This document shows, in pieces, positions 44,931-53,491 of a stretch of 64,000 bases of DNA. Under the pieces are notes generated by a model. It worked only from the letters and a program-made list of their open reading frames with translations, ran no database searches and was not told the origin of the DNA. Both the position numbers and the translations under genes were made by a program. This DNA comes from Methanobacterium alkalithermotolerans (GTDB lineage: Archaea; Methanobacteriota; Methanobacteria; Methanobacteriales; Methanobacteriaceae): contig NZ_CP058560.1 in NCBI RefSeq assembly GCF_018141185.1, positions 930,001-994,000 on the forward strand. The letters are read 5' to 3'. Each line of letters begins with the position of its first letter. The stretch's first letter is position 1.

Positions 44931-46403
44931 TTATTTTGCCTTTAATTTTATATTATCACCTGATTCAACTTCTTCAATTAATTTCGGGGTTTTTTCTACC
45001 TCTTCCTTGAACTCCACCAGATCCCACACCGGGTTGTAAATTGAAGCATAAATATCCTTTGCCAGATTTATAAATCCTTCAAATCCGATGTAAGGTCCGT
45101 TTTCATAGGAATGGATAAGTACGCAGGGTAATTGTAGTTTATGAGCCAGATATTTTTCTTTAACCCCGGATAACATTATATCCGGTTGATATTTTTCTAC
45201 AATCTCTTCCATTTCCAGAGAGTTAGGGTCATCCACAATAACCGTATCCTCCTTTACCCTTTCTTTGATTTTTTCATAACCATCTTCATGTTCAAACATG
45301 GTGGATACGGCCACCACTTCCATCCCCAGGCATTCTTCCAGTGGACGGGGAAGGTGCCAGTTTTTAGGACCTCCTGAAAAAACCCATACCTTTTTACCCT
45401 GCAATTTTTCCTTATATAATTCTAAATCAGGCTTTATCTTATCCATACGATCTTTTATTACTGCCTCTGCCTTATCTTCTAGTCCAAAATGCTTTCCAAT
45501 GGCCCTTAAATTTTCAGCACAGTAAGTAGGGCCAAAAAAGTCCACTTTCATGTAGGGTACGCCGTATTTCTTTTCAATGAGATCTGCTATGTAGGTGGCT
45601 GATCTCTGACAGCGAACCAAACTTAGTTTTGCCCGGTGCATCCAGCAGATCTCGTCATGACAGCAATCCCCGGTGAAAGTGCTGAGAATATTAATCCCCA
45701 TCTCCTCAAAATAGGGTTTAAGTATCCACAAATCTCCGTCAATGTTGTATTCTCCAATGAGGTTAACATCATAAGGTGTGGTTTCCGGGGGTTCTTTAGT
45801 CCCCACCAGGTGCTGGAAAAGAGTGTGGTTACCCACATGGTGTCCTTTGGACTGGGTGGGTCCTGAAAATCCAGGGGCATTGAAAGCCACCACATCTTTT
45901 CCCAATTCCTCAGATAGTTCTTTAACCACCCCATCCATATCATCCCCGATTAAACCAGTGGTACAGGTAGCATAAGCATATATGGCATTTGCTTCAGGAA
46001 ATTCTTTTGCAGCTTCTAATATGGATTGCCTGAGTTTTTTCATACCTCCGAACACCACATCCGATTCTTTAAGATCTGTTCCCATAATATATTTCAGATT
46101 AAAGTTTTCCAGAGGAAATTTCCCACCATCAGGCATGTCTGGAGTGGTTGGATATCTTTTAGTTCCATATCCATAGGCGGTGCATCCTACTGGTGAGTGT
46201 ACCACGTGGGCAGCATCCTTTACGGCCCCAGTAATAACTCCCTTAACCCCGGCAAAAGCACATCCCCTTTCAGTCATGCATCCCGGGATGGTTTTGGTGT
46301 TACAGGAAGGAATTTCCTGATCAGGGTCGGCATTATCTTTAATATAAATGTGTTTTTTTCTTTCAGGAATAGATTTATCCACTTCAAAAAGGTCATGAGG
46401 CAT
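44931..46403 (-). CDS. nifD: Nitrogenase MoFe protein alpha chain NifD
   Basis: 490 residues. P-cluster cysteines are C48 (MTERGCAFAG), C74 (SPVGCTAYG) and C147 (YATCTTGLIGDD). The FeMo-co ligand Cys lies in SLVRCQRSATYI (C265), and the cofactor His in LIHSYENGPYIGFEGF near residue 440. The cofactor-pocket Gln and His are kept in GPTQSKGHHVGN. With Mo-type NifEN and NifK this looks like molybdenum nitrogenase; no anfG/vnfG gene follows. It sits 75 bases after nifI2. Confidence 0.95.
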   Translation of the reverse strand: MPHDLFEVDKSIPERKKHIYIKDNADPDQEIPSCNTKTIPGCMTERGCAFAGVKGVITGAVKDAAHVVHSPVGCTAYGYGTKRYPTTPDMPDGGKFPLENFNLKYIMGTDLKESDVVFGGMKKLRQSILEAAKEFPEANAIYAYATCTTGLIGDDMDGVVKELSEELGKDVVAFNAPGFSGPTQSKGHHVGNHTLFQHLVGTKEPPETTPYDVNLIGEYNIDGDLWILKPYFEEMGINILSTFTGDCCHDEICWMHRAKLSLVRCQRSATYIADLIEKKYGVPYMKVDFFGPTYCAENLRAIGKHFGLEDKAEAVIKDRMDKIKPDLELYKEKLQGKKVWVFSGGPKNWHLPRPLEECLGMEVVAVSTMFEHEDGYEKIKERVKEDTVIVDDPNSLEMEEIVEKYQPDIMLSGVKEKYLAHKLQLPCVLIHSYENGPYIGFEGFINLAKDIYASIYNPVWDLVEFKEEVEKTPKLIEEVESGDNIKLKAK

Positions 46404-46478
46404 AATTATTCTCCTAATTTTCTTAAAAAGTTTTTATAATTTTTATTTTATTTTGATAAGTCATTTAATGGATATTTA

Positions 46479-46862
46479 TTAGCTTATGGCTTCAATTCCG
46501 TTTTCTTTAGTTCTAACCCTTACTGCTTCTTCAACAGGCAATACAAAGATTTTCCCATCCCCTCTATTTCCTGTTTGATTAACCCTCATTATGGCTTCTA
46601 CCACCAGAGAAGCATCTTCATCATCCACAATTAGAGACAGTAATCTTTTGGGAATGTAACGCATGGTTCCCTCTTCGTTTAAGAGTTCTTTTTTTTGGAT
46701 CTCAAATGATACTTCTCCAATTATGGCTTTTTGTTTACCCCGGCCCATTACTCGATTAGCAGTCATAGCTGGAAATCCAAGGGCATTTAAAACCTCTTTG
46801 GTATCAGTCATTTTATTAGGCCGAATAATGGCAATTATTTCTTTTATTTTGATCACCTGCAT
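46479..46862 (-). CDS. nifI2: Nitrogenase regulatory PII-like protein NifI2
   Basis: 127 residues. PII fold: IIAIIRPNKMTDTKEVLNALG, the GRGKQKAIIGEVSFEIQKKELLNEEG T-loop region (longer than in GlnB), SLIVDDEDASLVVEAIM, then GNRGDGKIFVLPVEEAVRVRT. NifI1 and NifI2 together switch off nitrogenase on ammonium by binding NifDK and sense 2-oxoglutarate. The ATG at 46862 has a weak ribosome site; AGGTGA lies inside the ORF after it, so a start downstream (GTG at 46856 or later) cannot be excluded. Confidence 0.92.
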   Translation of the reverse strand: MQVIKIKEIIAIIRPNKMTDTKEVLNALGFPAMTANRVMGRGKQKAIIGEVSFEIQKKELLNEEGTMRYIPKRLLSLIVDDEDASLVVEAIMRVNQTGNRGDGKIFVLPVEEAVRVRTKENGIEAIS

Positions 46863-46909
46863 TGATTTTAAGGCAATTTATTGAATAAATGAAAGTATTT
46901 TCTAAATAT

Positions 46910-47227
46910 TCATAATCCCCTGGTTCTAGTTCTAACGGTAAATGCATCATCAACTGGGCTTACAAATATTTTTCCATCTCCAAAATTTCCAGTGTAGGCA
47001 GATTCTGTTATCAAATCAATTATTTTTCCGGTATCTTCATCTTCAGTTACCAGTAGCAGCATCACCTTAGGTAGCTCATCATAGTAAACCTGGTCCAGCT
47101 GTATTCCTTTTTGTTTTCCACGACCTATTACATCCATTTTAGTAAGGGCTACATGTCCTGCTTCTGATAAAGAATCCACTATTTCTTCTGCTTTATCTGG
47201 CCTTACAATTGCTCTAATCATTTTCAT
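46910..47227 (-). CDS. nifI1: Nitrogenase regulatory PII-like protein NifI1
   Basis: 105 residues. MKMIRAIVRPDKAEEIVDSLSEAGH opens the PII fold; GRGKQKGIQLDQVYYDELPK is the T-loop region, and GNFGDGKIFVSPVDDAFTVRTRTRG the C-terminal block. It is encoded directly after nifH (15 bases) and before nifI2, the arrangement found in methanogens. It starts at an ATG behind AAGGAGAAAG. It acts with NifI2 on the NifDK complex. Confidence 0.93.
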   Translation of the reverse strand: MKMIRAIVRPDKAEEIVDSLSEAGHVALTKMDVIGRGKQKGIQLDQVYYDELPKVMLLLVTEDEDTGKIIDLITESAYTGNFGDGKIFVSPVDDAFTVRTRTRGL

Positions 47228-47242
47228 CTGACTTTCTCCTTT

Positions 47243-48070
47243 TTAATCCAGGGCCCCGTATTTAACCACCAGTTCTTCCATTTCATCCATGGACATAGGG
47301 GTGGGGATTACGAAATTTTTATTTTCAATTATTTTGCGTCCCAGTTCTTTGTATTCCATGGCCTGGTTACATTCCGGATCAAATTCAATAACTGATTTTT
47401 TATTGAATTCTGCTTTTTGGACAATATTATCCCGGGGGACAAAATGAATAAGCTGAGTCCCAATTTTTTCGCAGAATTCTTCCATTAATTCCATTTCACC
47501 ATCCACATTACGACTATTGCATATTATTCCCCCTAATCGTACCCCGCTTTGATGGGCGTACTTTACCATACCTTTACAGATGTTATTAGCCGCATAAAGA
47601 GCCATCATTTCACCAGAAGCGACTATATATATTTCTTCAGCTTTTCCATCTCGAACAGGCATGGCAAATCCTCCACATACCACATCCCCCAGTACATCAA
47701 AGAATACAAAATCAAGGTTTTCCTCATATACTCCATGCATTTCCATAAGGGATATGGCGGTGATTACTCCCCGGCCAGCACAGCCCACCCCTGGTTCTGG
47801 CCCTCCAGATTCTACACATTTTATTCCTTTAAATCCAGTTTCAACCACTGCTTCAGGTGTACATCCTTCTTCCCCCAGTTCTCTTAAGGTATCCATCATG
47901 GTGGTCTGCATTTTTCCACCCAATACCAGCCGGGTGCTGTCTGCTTTTGGATCACAGCCATGTATCATTACATTTTGATCCTGAAATTCTGCCATAGCAG
48001 CAGCAGTATTCTGTTGAGTTGTAGATTTTCCAATTCCACCTTTTCCATATATTGCAATTTTTCTTACCAT
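47243..48070 (-). CDS. nifH: Nitrogenase iron protein NifH
   Basis: 275 residues. P-loop IYGKGGIGKSTTQQN (G9-S16), 4Fe-4S ligands C97 (GVGCAGRGV) and C132 (GDVVCGGFAMP), and Arg100, the residue ADP-ribosylated in bacteria. Switch segments CDPKADSTRL and FDVLGDVVC are intact. It is the dinitrogenase reductase and the first gene of the operon. Its promoter region holds a GGAA-N6-TTCC element. Confidence 0.97.
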   Translation of the reverse strand: MVRKIAIYGKGGIGKSTTQQNTAAAMAEFQDQNVMIHGCDPKADSTRLVLGGKMQTTMMDTLRELGEEGCTPEAVVETGFKGIKCVESGGPEPGVGCAGRGVITAISLMEMHGVYEENLDFVFFDVLGDVVCGGFAMPVRDGKAEEIYIVASGEMMALYAANNICKGMVKYAHQSGVRLGGIICNSRNVDGEMELMEEFCEKIGTQLIHFVPRDNIVQKAEFNKKSVIEFDPECNQAMEYKELGRKIIENKNFVIPTPMSMDEMEELVVKYGALD

Positions 48071-48116
48071 AGCAAACTCTCTTAAAATTTTTTAATACAA
48101 ACCGTTATCGGAATAC

Positions 48117-48130
48117 GGAAGCATATTTCC
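48117..48130 (-). promoter_or_regulatory. NrpR-type nif operator (GGAA-N6-TTCC)
   Basis: GGAA (48117-48120), six bases, TTCC (48127-48130) match the operator bound by the nitrogen repressor NrpR in methanogens. An outer inverted repeat ATCGGAA (48107-48113) and TTCCGAT (48127-48133) suggests a second, overlapping half-site pair. It lies downstream of the predicted transcription start, as in known nif operators. Confidence 0.7.
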
Positions 48131-48166
48131 GATTAAGTTTGATAGGTGAAGGTTGTATGACCTGCC

Positions 48167-48176
48167 ATATAAATTT
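48167..48176 (-). promoter_or_regulatory. Predicted TATA box of the nif operon
   Basis: On the minus strand AAATTTATAT, about 100 bases upstream of nifH. Transcription would start near 48145 and give a leader of about 75 bases that includes the NrpR-type site. Confidence 0.5.
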
Positions 48177-48498
48177 TTCTATAGATTCAATCAAAAGTTG
48201 AAAAAAGTAAGCTATTGCTGATTAATTAATGATCAAATATGCACCTTATTCTTATTAAGATATAATATTTTTCAATTAAAATCCTTGCGAAATTAGAATA
48301 TTATTCAAAATCTTACCCTGAATAAAAGGGATGAAAAAAATAATAATATAAACTGATAAATTATAAATATCCTTAGTATAAGTATAAGAAACTAAAAAAC
48401 CGGGGCATGGATTTTTGAGAAGTATTTAAGGTAGTACTTACTAACTATATAAAGATATTCTAAGTTTTGAATTATTTAAAGTATTTCTTGTGAGGGTC

Positions 48499-50223
48499 AT
48501 GATGAAAAAAATAAAAATCGTAGAGACTGCATTTCGGGATGCACACCAGTCACTTCTGGCTACCCGGATGAGAACCCGAGATATGCTTCCCATTGCAGAG
48601 GAAATGGACAATGCAGGGTTTTATTCTCTGGAAGCCTGGGGTGGTGCCACCTTTGATACCTGTATAAGATATTTAAATGAAGATCCATGGGAAAGGCTAC
48701 GTAGCCTCAAAGAACATGTTAAAAAGACCCCCCTACAGATGCTTCTACGGGGACAGAACCTGGTAGGTTATAAACATTACCCGGATGACATAGTAAAAAA
48801 ATTCGTGGAAAAATCTTATGAAAATGGTATTGATATTTTCAGAATTTTTGACGCTTTAAATGATATAAGAAATATGGAATACGCTATTAAAATAGCTAAA
48901 GACCAGGGAGCTCATGTACAAGGAGTAATAAGTTATACCACCAGCCCTTACCACACTATGGAAAAATATGTGGAATTTGCCCAGGAATTAGAAGCTTTAA
49001 ACTGTGATTCGGTGGCTATTAAGGATATGGCAGGTCTAATTTCACCCCATGATACATTCGAATTGGTTAAAACCTTAAAAGAAGAAACTGATTTAATGGT
49101 GAATTTACACTGTCACTGTACCAGTGGTATGACTCCCATGAGTTATTATGCTGCCTGTCAAGCAGGGGTGGACATAATTGATACTGCAATTTCTCCATTG
49201 TCCTGGGGAGCTTCTCAGCCACCTACAGAAAGTATTGTGGCTGCTCTAAAAGATACCCCCTATGATACGGGTATTGATTTAAAAACTTTAACCCGTATTA
49301 AAAAGTATTTTGAAGAAATCAAGAAAAAATATAGCAGTCTTCTGGATCCTATTGCTGAACAAATTGACACCGATGTATTGATTTACCAGATCCCTGGTGG
49401 AATGTTATCCAATCTGGTCTCCCAGTTAAAGGATCAAAATGCTCTGGATCGTTATGAAGACGTCCTGGAAGAAATGCCAAAAGTAAGGCAGGAAATGGGG
49501 TATCCTCCTCTGGTAACTCCGACCAGTCAGATAGTTGGTATCCAGGCTGTGATGAATATTTTAGGTGGAGAAAGGTACAAAATGGTTTCCAATGAAGTAA
49601 AGGAATACTTCAAAGGGTTCTATGGAAGGCCACCTGCCCCGGTGGATAAAAAAATAGCAAAAAAAATCATAGGGGAAGAAGTGCCTATTGATACCCGACC
49701 TGCTGATATTCTGGAACCACAATGGGAAAGATATAAAAAAGAAGGGGAAGAAGCAAATATAATCTCTAAAGAAGAGGACATCATTACTCTGGCCCTCTAC
49801 CCGGCCATAGCCCCTAAATTTTTAAAAGGAGAAGCTGAAGAAGAAATTTTAGCCCCTCCTGAGGATTCCGCAGGATACTCTGGACCAGTAGAAATTCCTT
49901 CAGAATATAGTGTGGAAGTAGATGGAGACTTATTTGATGTAAAAATAGTCCCTACTGGTTTTATCTCAATTGAAGAAACAGGAACTGCATCCAGTAACAA
50001 TGGCCCTGTAGAAGGAGGAGTTACCTCTACCATGCAAGGAATGATTCTTAAATTGAAGGTGGACATAGGAGATAAGGTTAATGAAGGGGATGTGGTAGCA
50101 GTTATTGAGGCCATGAAAATGGAAAATGATATTCATGCCACCCACAGTGGAAAAGTGAAAGATATATTAACTGCTGAAGGTGAAACGGTAAATGCCGGTG
50201 ACACCCTGCTAGTTATAGGTTAG
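48499..50223 (+). CDS. pycB: Pyruvate carboxylase subunit B
   Basis: About 574 residues (ATG at 48499 or 48502 behind GAGGGT; a GTG at 48490 is also in frame). The N-terminal TIM-barrel carboxyltransferase shows ETAFRDAHQSLLATRMRTRDM, the metal site in HCHCTSGM and catalytic Lys in VAIKDMAG. The C-terminal biotin-carrier domain has EAMKMEN with the biotinyl Lys at about residue 540. PycA would be elsewhere. It makes oxaloacetate for biosynthesis. It is longer than the oxaloacetate decarboxylase alpha core only by the linker. Confidence 0.92.
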   Translation: MMKKIKIVETAFRDAHQSLLATRMRTRDMLPIAEEMDNAGFYSLEAWGGATFDTCIRYLNEDPWERLRSLKEHVKKTPLQMLLRGQNLVGYKHYPDDIVKKFVEKSYENGIDIFRIFDALNDIRNMEYAIKIAKDQGAHVQGVISYTTSPYHTMEKYVEFAQELEALNCDSVAIKDMAGLISPHDTFELVKTLKEETDLMVNLHCHCTSGMTPMSYYAACQAGVDIIDTAISPLSWGASQPPTESIVAALKDTPYDTGIDLKTLTRIKKYFEEIKKKYSSLLDPIAEQIDTDVLIYQIPGGMLSNLVSQLKDQNALDRYEDVLEEMPKVRQEMGYPPLVTPTSQIVGIQAVMNILGGERYKMVSNEVKEYFKGFYGRPPAPVDKKIAKKIIGEEVPIDTRPADILEPQWERYKKEGEEANIISKEEDIITLALYPAIAPKFLKGEAEEEILAPPEDSAGYSGPVEIPSEYSVEVDGDLFDVKIVPTGFISIEETGTASSNNGPVEGGVTSTMQGMILKLKVDIGDKVNEGDVVAVIEAMKMENDIHATHSGKVKDILTAEGETVNAGDTLLVIG

Positions 50224-50327
50224 GTATCTGAAATAATTCATGTTTTAGATACAAATTTTTATTTTTTTGATTAAATCTCCTATTTTTTAATATTTCTAAA
50301 AAAAATTTAATTCTATTTTTAAACAAT

Positions 50328-50849
50328 TCAGTTATCAATCTTTTCTATGTAAACTGTCCTTACCAGAGGTATCATTTTCTCTGGTGATAAATCTTCATCA
50401 TCACACCTTCCTGAAAATTGCCCATAAGCAGTAATGTTATCACCTATCTGGAAAGGCATATCCTGAGAATAACTCAAGTAAATGTAATGATATCCTGGAA
50501 TTTCAGAAACTTTTAAAATAATATCAACGGTGCCATCATAATTTATACGTTTATTTGTAATTTCACCGGTTACCTTTACTTTTTCCCAGGACTCATAATC
50601 AATAATAGATTGGTTTAAAGTAATAGCAGAAGCTTTATATTCTGGAACTTCTTCAGATGGAATAACAGGTAAATAAAAGTTAAAAATGTCCAATAATCCC
50701 CCACCTGACCCTGAAATAATATCATCTGAATTAAAATTAAAGCTTTCATCCAGCATGATACCCCAATCAGTTAAACCTGTTGATTGTAACCCTAATCCCA
50801 ATAAAGCTAAAATTAGAATGGGTAGTAGTATCTTATTTTCCTGCTCCAT
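50328..50849 (-). CDS. Membrane-anchored hypothetical protein, possible OB-fold
   Basis: 173 residues from the ATG at 50849 behind AAAAGGGGAATGGAAT; earlier in-frame ATG codons lack a site. One N-terminal helix (ILLPILILALLGLGLQSTGL) leads to an extracytoplasmic domain. The part from about 85 onward (WEKVKVTGEITNKRINYDGTVDIILKVSEI, GDNITAYGQFSG) has the strand pattern of an OB-fold or NfeD/BOF-like domain. Function unknown, and it stands alone. Confidence 0.68.
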   Translation of the reverse strand: MEQENKILLPILILALLGLGLQSTGLTDWGIMLDESFNFNSDDIISGSGGGLLDIFNFYLPVIPSEEVPEYKASAITLNQSIIDYESWEKVKVTGEITNKRINYDGTVDIILKVSEIPGYHYIYLSYSQDMPFQIGDNITAYGQFSGRCDDEDLSPEKMIPLVRTVYIEKIDN

Positions 50850-51027
50850 ATTCCATTCCCCTTTTGATTGATAAGTATGATAATTATAAAATATTAATTT
50901 AGGTATTATATGGGATAACACTTTGTTTTCTATTACTCATAATTAGAATAAAATAATTTAAAATATAAAATAACGCTAATATGCTTGGGATTCTATTATA
51001 GATATTTATGAAAATAAATTATTTACA

Positions 51028-51717
51028 TTACTCATAAATAGTTTTATCTTCAATATTAGAATTTAAAAATGCCCTCTTTCTTCTCATACATGATTCGCAT
51101 GTTCCACAGTGATGTTCAGTCCCCATATAACAGGAATAACTAAATTCCATAGGCGCGGCTATTTGATGCCCCAGCTCCACTATTTCTTTTTTGGATAGAT
51201 CAATTAATGGAGCTGCAATCTGTACTCCTTCCAGGGTACCTATTCCCAGGGTCTGATTGAAAGCATCTAAAAACTCCCGAGAGTTGTCAGGGAAAGTAGT
51301 TGCTTCTTCCTCATCCCAACCAACTATAATTATCTCTGCATCCTCAGATTCAGCAAATGCAGTTGCAATAGCAGTAAATACAATGTTCCTTCCAGGAACC
51401 CATACTTTTCGGGCCGTATCATCACAAATTTGTTTATCATCCAGTTCTTCATTTTTAAGACTCGGTACCTCCCTATCCTGAGAAGTTAAGGCCGATTTTC
51501 CCAGTTTACCCAGCCAGCTTAAATCCATGACGGTGTGTTTAATATTTAGCTCCTTACATATTTCTCTGGATGACTCTATTTCCCGGTTAGAACTTCTCTG
51601 TCCATAATCGAAAGTCAGGGCATGAATTTGGTATTGCTTATGGAAGTATGTTGTGGCCACAGTAGAATCCAGTCCCCCCGAAAGTACTGCAATTGCTTTT
51701 TTTTTAGATGAATGCAT
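51028..51717 (-). CDS. queC: 7-cyano-7-deazaguanine synthase QueC
   Basis: 229 residues. The ATP pyrophosphatase loop is AVLSGGLDSTVATTY. The zinc site is in SYSCYMGTEHHCGTCESCMRRKRAF near the C-terminus with four cysteines. VPGRNIVFTAIATAFAE and WDEEEATTFPDNS are family blocks. It makes preQ0 from 7-carboxy-7-deazaguanine, which archaea use for archaeosine in tRNA. It lies 36 bases after larC on the same strand, with a GGAGAG ribosome site. Confidence 0.95.
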   Translation of the reverse strand: MHSSKKKAIAVLSGGLDSTVATTYFHKQYQIHALTFDYGQRSSNREIESSREICKELNIKHTVMDLSWLGKLGKSALTSQDREVPSLKNEELDDKQICDDTARKVWVPGRNIVFTAIATAFAESEDAEIIIVGWDEEEATTFPDNSREFLDAFNQTLGIGTLEGVQIAAPLIDLSKKEIVELGHQIAAPMEFSYSCYMGTEHHCGTCESCMRRKRAFLNSNIEDKTIYE

Positions 51718-51753
51718 GATAACTCTCCTTAAAGTTAAATAAAGTAAAAATTT

Positions 51754-52965
51754 TTATTTATCATTATCAAATTGCTTTTTAAAGGCCTCGTTAGCCTGAA
51801 CCATCACATCATTTAAAGGGATTCCTGTTTTTGCGGATATGTGGCGGGCATCCTCATACTCCACCCGGGCAGTTATTATTTTAGAATCCCGCATTCCCAC
51901 TTTAAAGTTCATCTGGTGCCTGCCATTAATATCAACTTCCAGAGGTATGATCTTTCGCTGCAGTACACTGCGGTGAATTAATGGAAAGGTTCTCACCCCC
52001 AGGGTCCCTGTTTCTTTGAATATAGATTCTGTAACCCTATTTGAATCTTTAGATTTACATATCACCCTTAAAAGCTGACCCGGTCTGTTTTTCTTCATTA
52101 TACTGGGGATGATGGATACATCCAGAGCTCCCTCGTTTTTTAATATTTCAAAGAGGTGGCCCATTACTTCTCCACTGAGGTGGTCTAAATTGGTCTCCAG
52201 CAATGAGATTTTATCCTGTTCCACAGGTAAAGAGCCTCTTATTATACGAAGTACATTGGGGAAGTCCAGATCCATGGTTCCTGCACCATAACCCACCTCG
52301 GAGGGTGAAAATACCGGATGGAATGTTTTAAATTCGTCTTTCATACTCATTAAAATAGATGCTCCGGTAGGTGTGGTCAGTTCACTGTGAACCGGCCCCC
52401 CCATGGTTAAAGCTCCTTTTAAAATATTTAAAGTAGCAGGGGCAGGTATGGGCATTCTTCCATGAGCCCCCTGGATAGTCCCACCACCCAGAGCCACCGG
52501 GAGTGAATATATTTTTTCATGATGGAGTTTTAATTGATGATAGGCAAAACTGGCCCCTACAACATCTGCTAAGGCATCTGCTGCTCCTACTTCATGGAAA
52601 TGGGTATTATCTAAAGAAGTCCCGTGGGCTTGTGATTCACCAACAGCTATTCTATGGAATACTTCCCTGGCAAAATCAATTACCTGTTCATCCAGCAGGT
52701 CATGATTAATATTGTCCAGTTTTTTCTTAAATTCATTATAGTAAATAGGTTTAGTATCTTTAGCATCAACCTGTACATAGGTGGATTTGATTCCTGCTTT
52801 ATTAATAGAAGATATTTTTACTTCAACTTCCCCTAATAGGGAAGCAGAGTATTCCATTATTTCTTTAGTTTCATTTAAGTGGGCCCCCAAATCAAGTAAA
52901 GCACCTAAAACCATATTTCCAGATATTCCTGCATTTTGAGGATCAATTATTACTACCATGGCCAA
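51754..52965 (-). CDS. larC: Nickel-pincer cofactor biosynthesis protein LarC
   Basis: 403 residues, full length. LarC inserts nickel into the pyridinium-3,5-bisthiocarboxylate mononucleotide cofactor. Diagnostic blocks are VVIIDPQNAGISGNMVLGALLDLG, the His-rich THFHEVGAADALADVVG, and GGGTIQGAHGRMPIPAPAT, then ELTTPTGASIL. Later, VEYEDARHISAKTGIPL closes the fold. In methanogens it may serve lactate racemase-like LarA proteins; no larA, larB or larE is seen here. Confidence 0.93.
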   Translation of the reverse strand: MAMVVIIDPQNAGISGNMVLGALLDLGAHLNETKEIMEYSASLLGEVEVKISSINKAGIKSTYVQVDAKDTKPIYYNEFKKKLDNINHDLLDEQVIDFAREVFHRIAVGESQAHGTSLDNTHFHEVGAADALADVVGASFAYHQLKLHHEKIYSLPVALGGGTIQGAHGRMPIPAPATLNILKGALTMGGPVHSELTTPTGASILMSMKDEFKTFHPVFSPSEVGYGAGTMDLDFPNVLRIIRGSLPVEQDKISLLETNLDHLSGEVMGHLFEILKNEGALDVSIIPSIMKKNRPGQLLRVICKSKDSNRVTESIFKETGTLGVRTFPLIHRSVLQRKIIPLEVDINGRHQMNFKVGMRDSKIITARVEYEDARHISAKTGIPLNDVMVQANEAFKKQFDNDK

Positions 52966-53090
52966 CTTTCCTTTAAAGAGTTATCTTACTAGCTTAATAA
53001 TGTATTTAATTGAAAAATAATAATATTGCAGGCTTAGGTAGTTATCAGGCTTCCCTTATTCCCTAGCCTATAAAAAAATAATTTATTTAA

Positions 53091-53429
53091 TTATATATCC
53101 TTAGCTCCCTTATTTACAATAATGCGCCGGATGGGAATTTCCACAATGGTATATTTTTCATCCTTCAAAATCAACCCGATTTCATCGATGATTGGTTGTA
53201 CCTTTTCTTCATCAAGTACTGAACAAACCTGAACTGCATCCCTGGCATAGTCTTTTATAATGGATATGGCTGATTCAGGATCTTCTTTGATATTAAATCC
53301 CTGCCATTCCTGAGGTGAAATTCCCCTGTATTCCACTATATAAAACCCGGTGACCCCTGATTTAGTCAGAGAATTCATCACCTTTCCCAGGTTCTCAATT
53401 TCCACAAAAACCCGTAAATGAACTTTCAT
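53091..53429 (-). CDS. Small PII-like / MJ1244-type protein
   Basis: 112 residues from the ATG at 53429, preceded by GGGTGTTAAT; the frame extends to 53462. The chain starts MKVHLRVFVEIENLGKVMNS and ends EKYTIVEIPIRRIIVNKGAKDI, with DYARDAVQVCSVLDEEKVQPI between. The alternating beta-alpha-beta pattern and length resemble the PII-like superfamily, but the T-loop is short and no nucleotide-binding signature is obvious. It is divergent from cbiS. Function unknown. Confidence 0.65.
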   Translation of the reverse strand: MKVHLRVFVEIENLGKVMNSLTKSGVTGFYIVEYRGISPQEWQGFNIKEDPESAISIIKDYARDAVQVCSVLDEEKVQPIIDEIGLILKDEKYTIVEIPIRRIIVNKGAKDI

Positions 53430-53491
53430 ATTAACACCCTTTATTAAATATGTATTCCACATTATAATATTATTGGTGATGGAGTGACTAT

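Larger units (their letters stand above)
48071..48498. other. Divergent intergenic region between nifH and pycB
   Basis: Holds the nif promoter and operator on the left. On the right, a TATA-like CTATATAAAG at 48445-48454 fits pycB. No ORF or RNA gene seen between. Confidence 0.6.

Noticed and set aside
45623..45943. 106-residue minus-strand ORF within nifD
   Set aside because: It is another frame of nifD, which carries all cluster ligands.
44931..46403. Vanadium or iron-only nitrogenase
   Set aside because: No delta-subunit gene follows and nifE/nifN are adjacent; the cofactor residues match NifD. Metal specificity still rests on reading alone.
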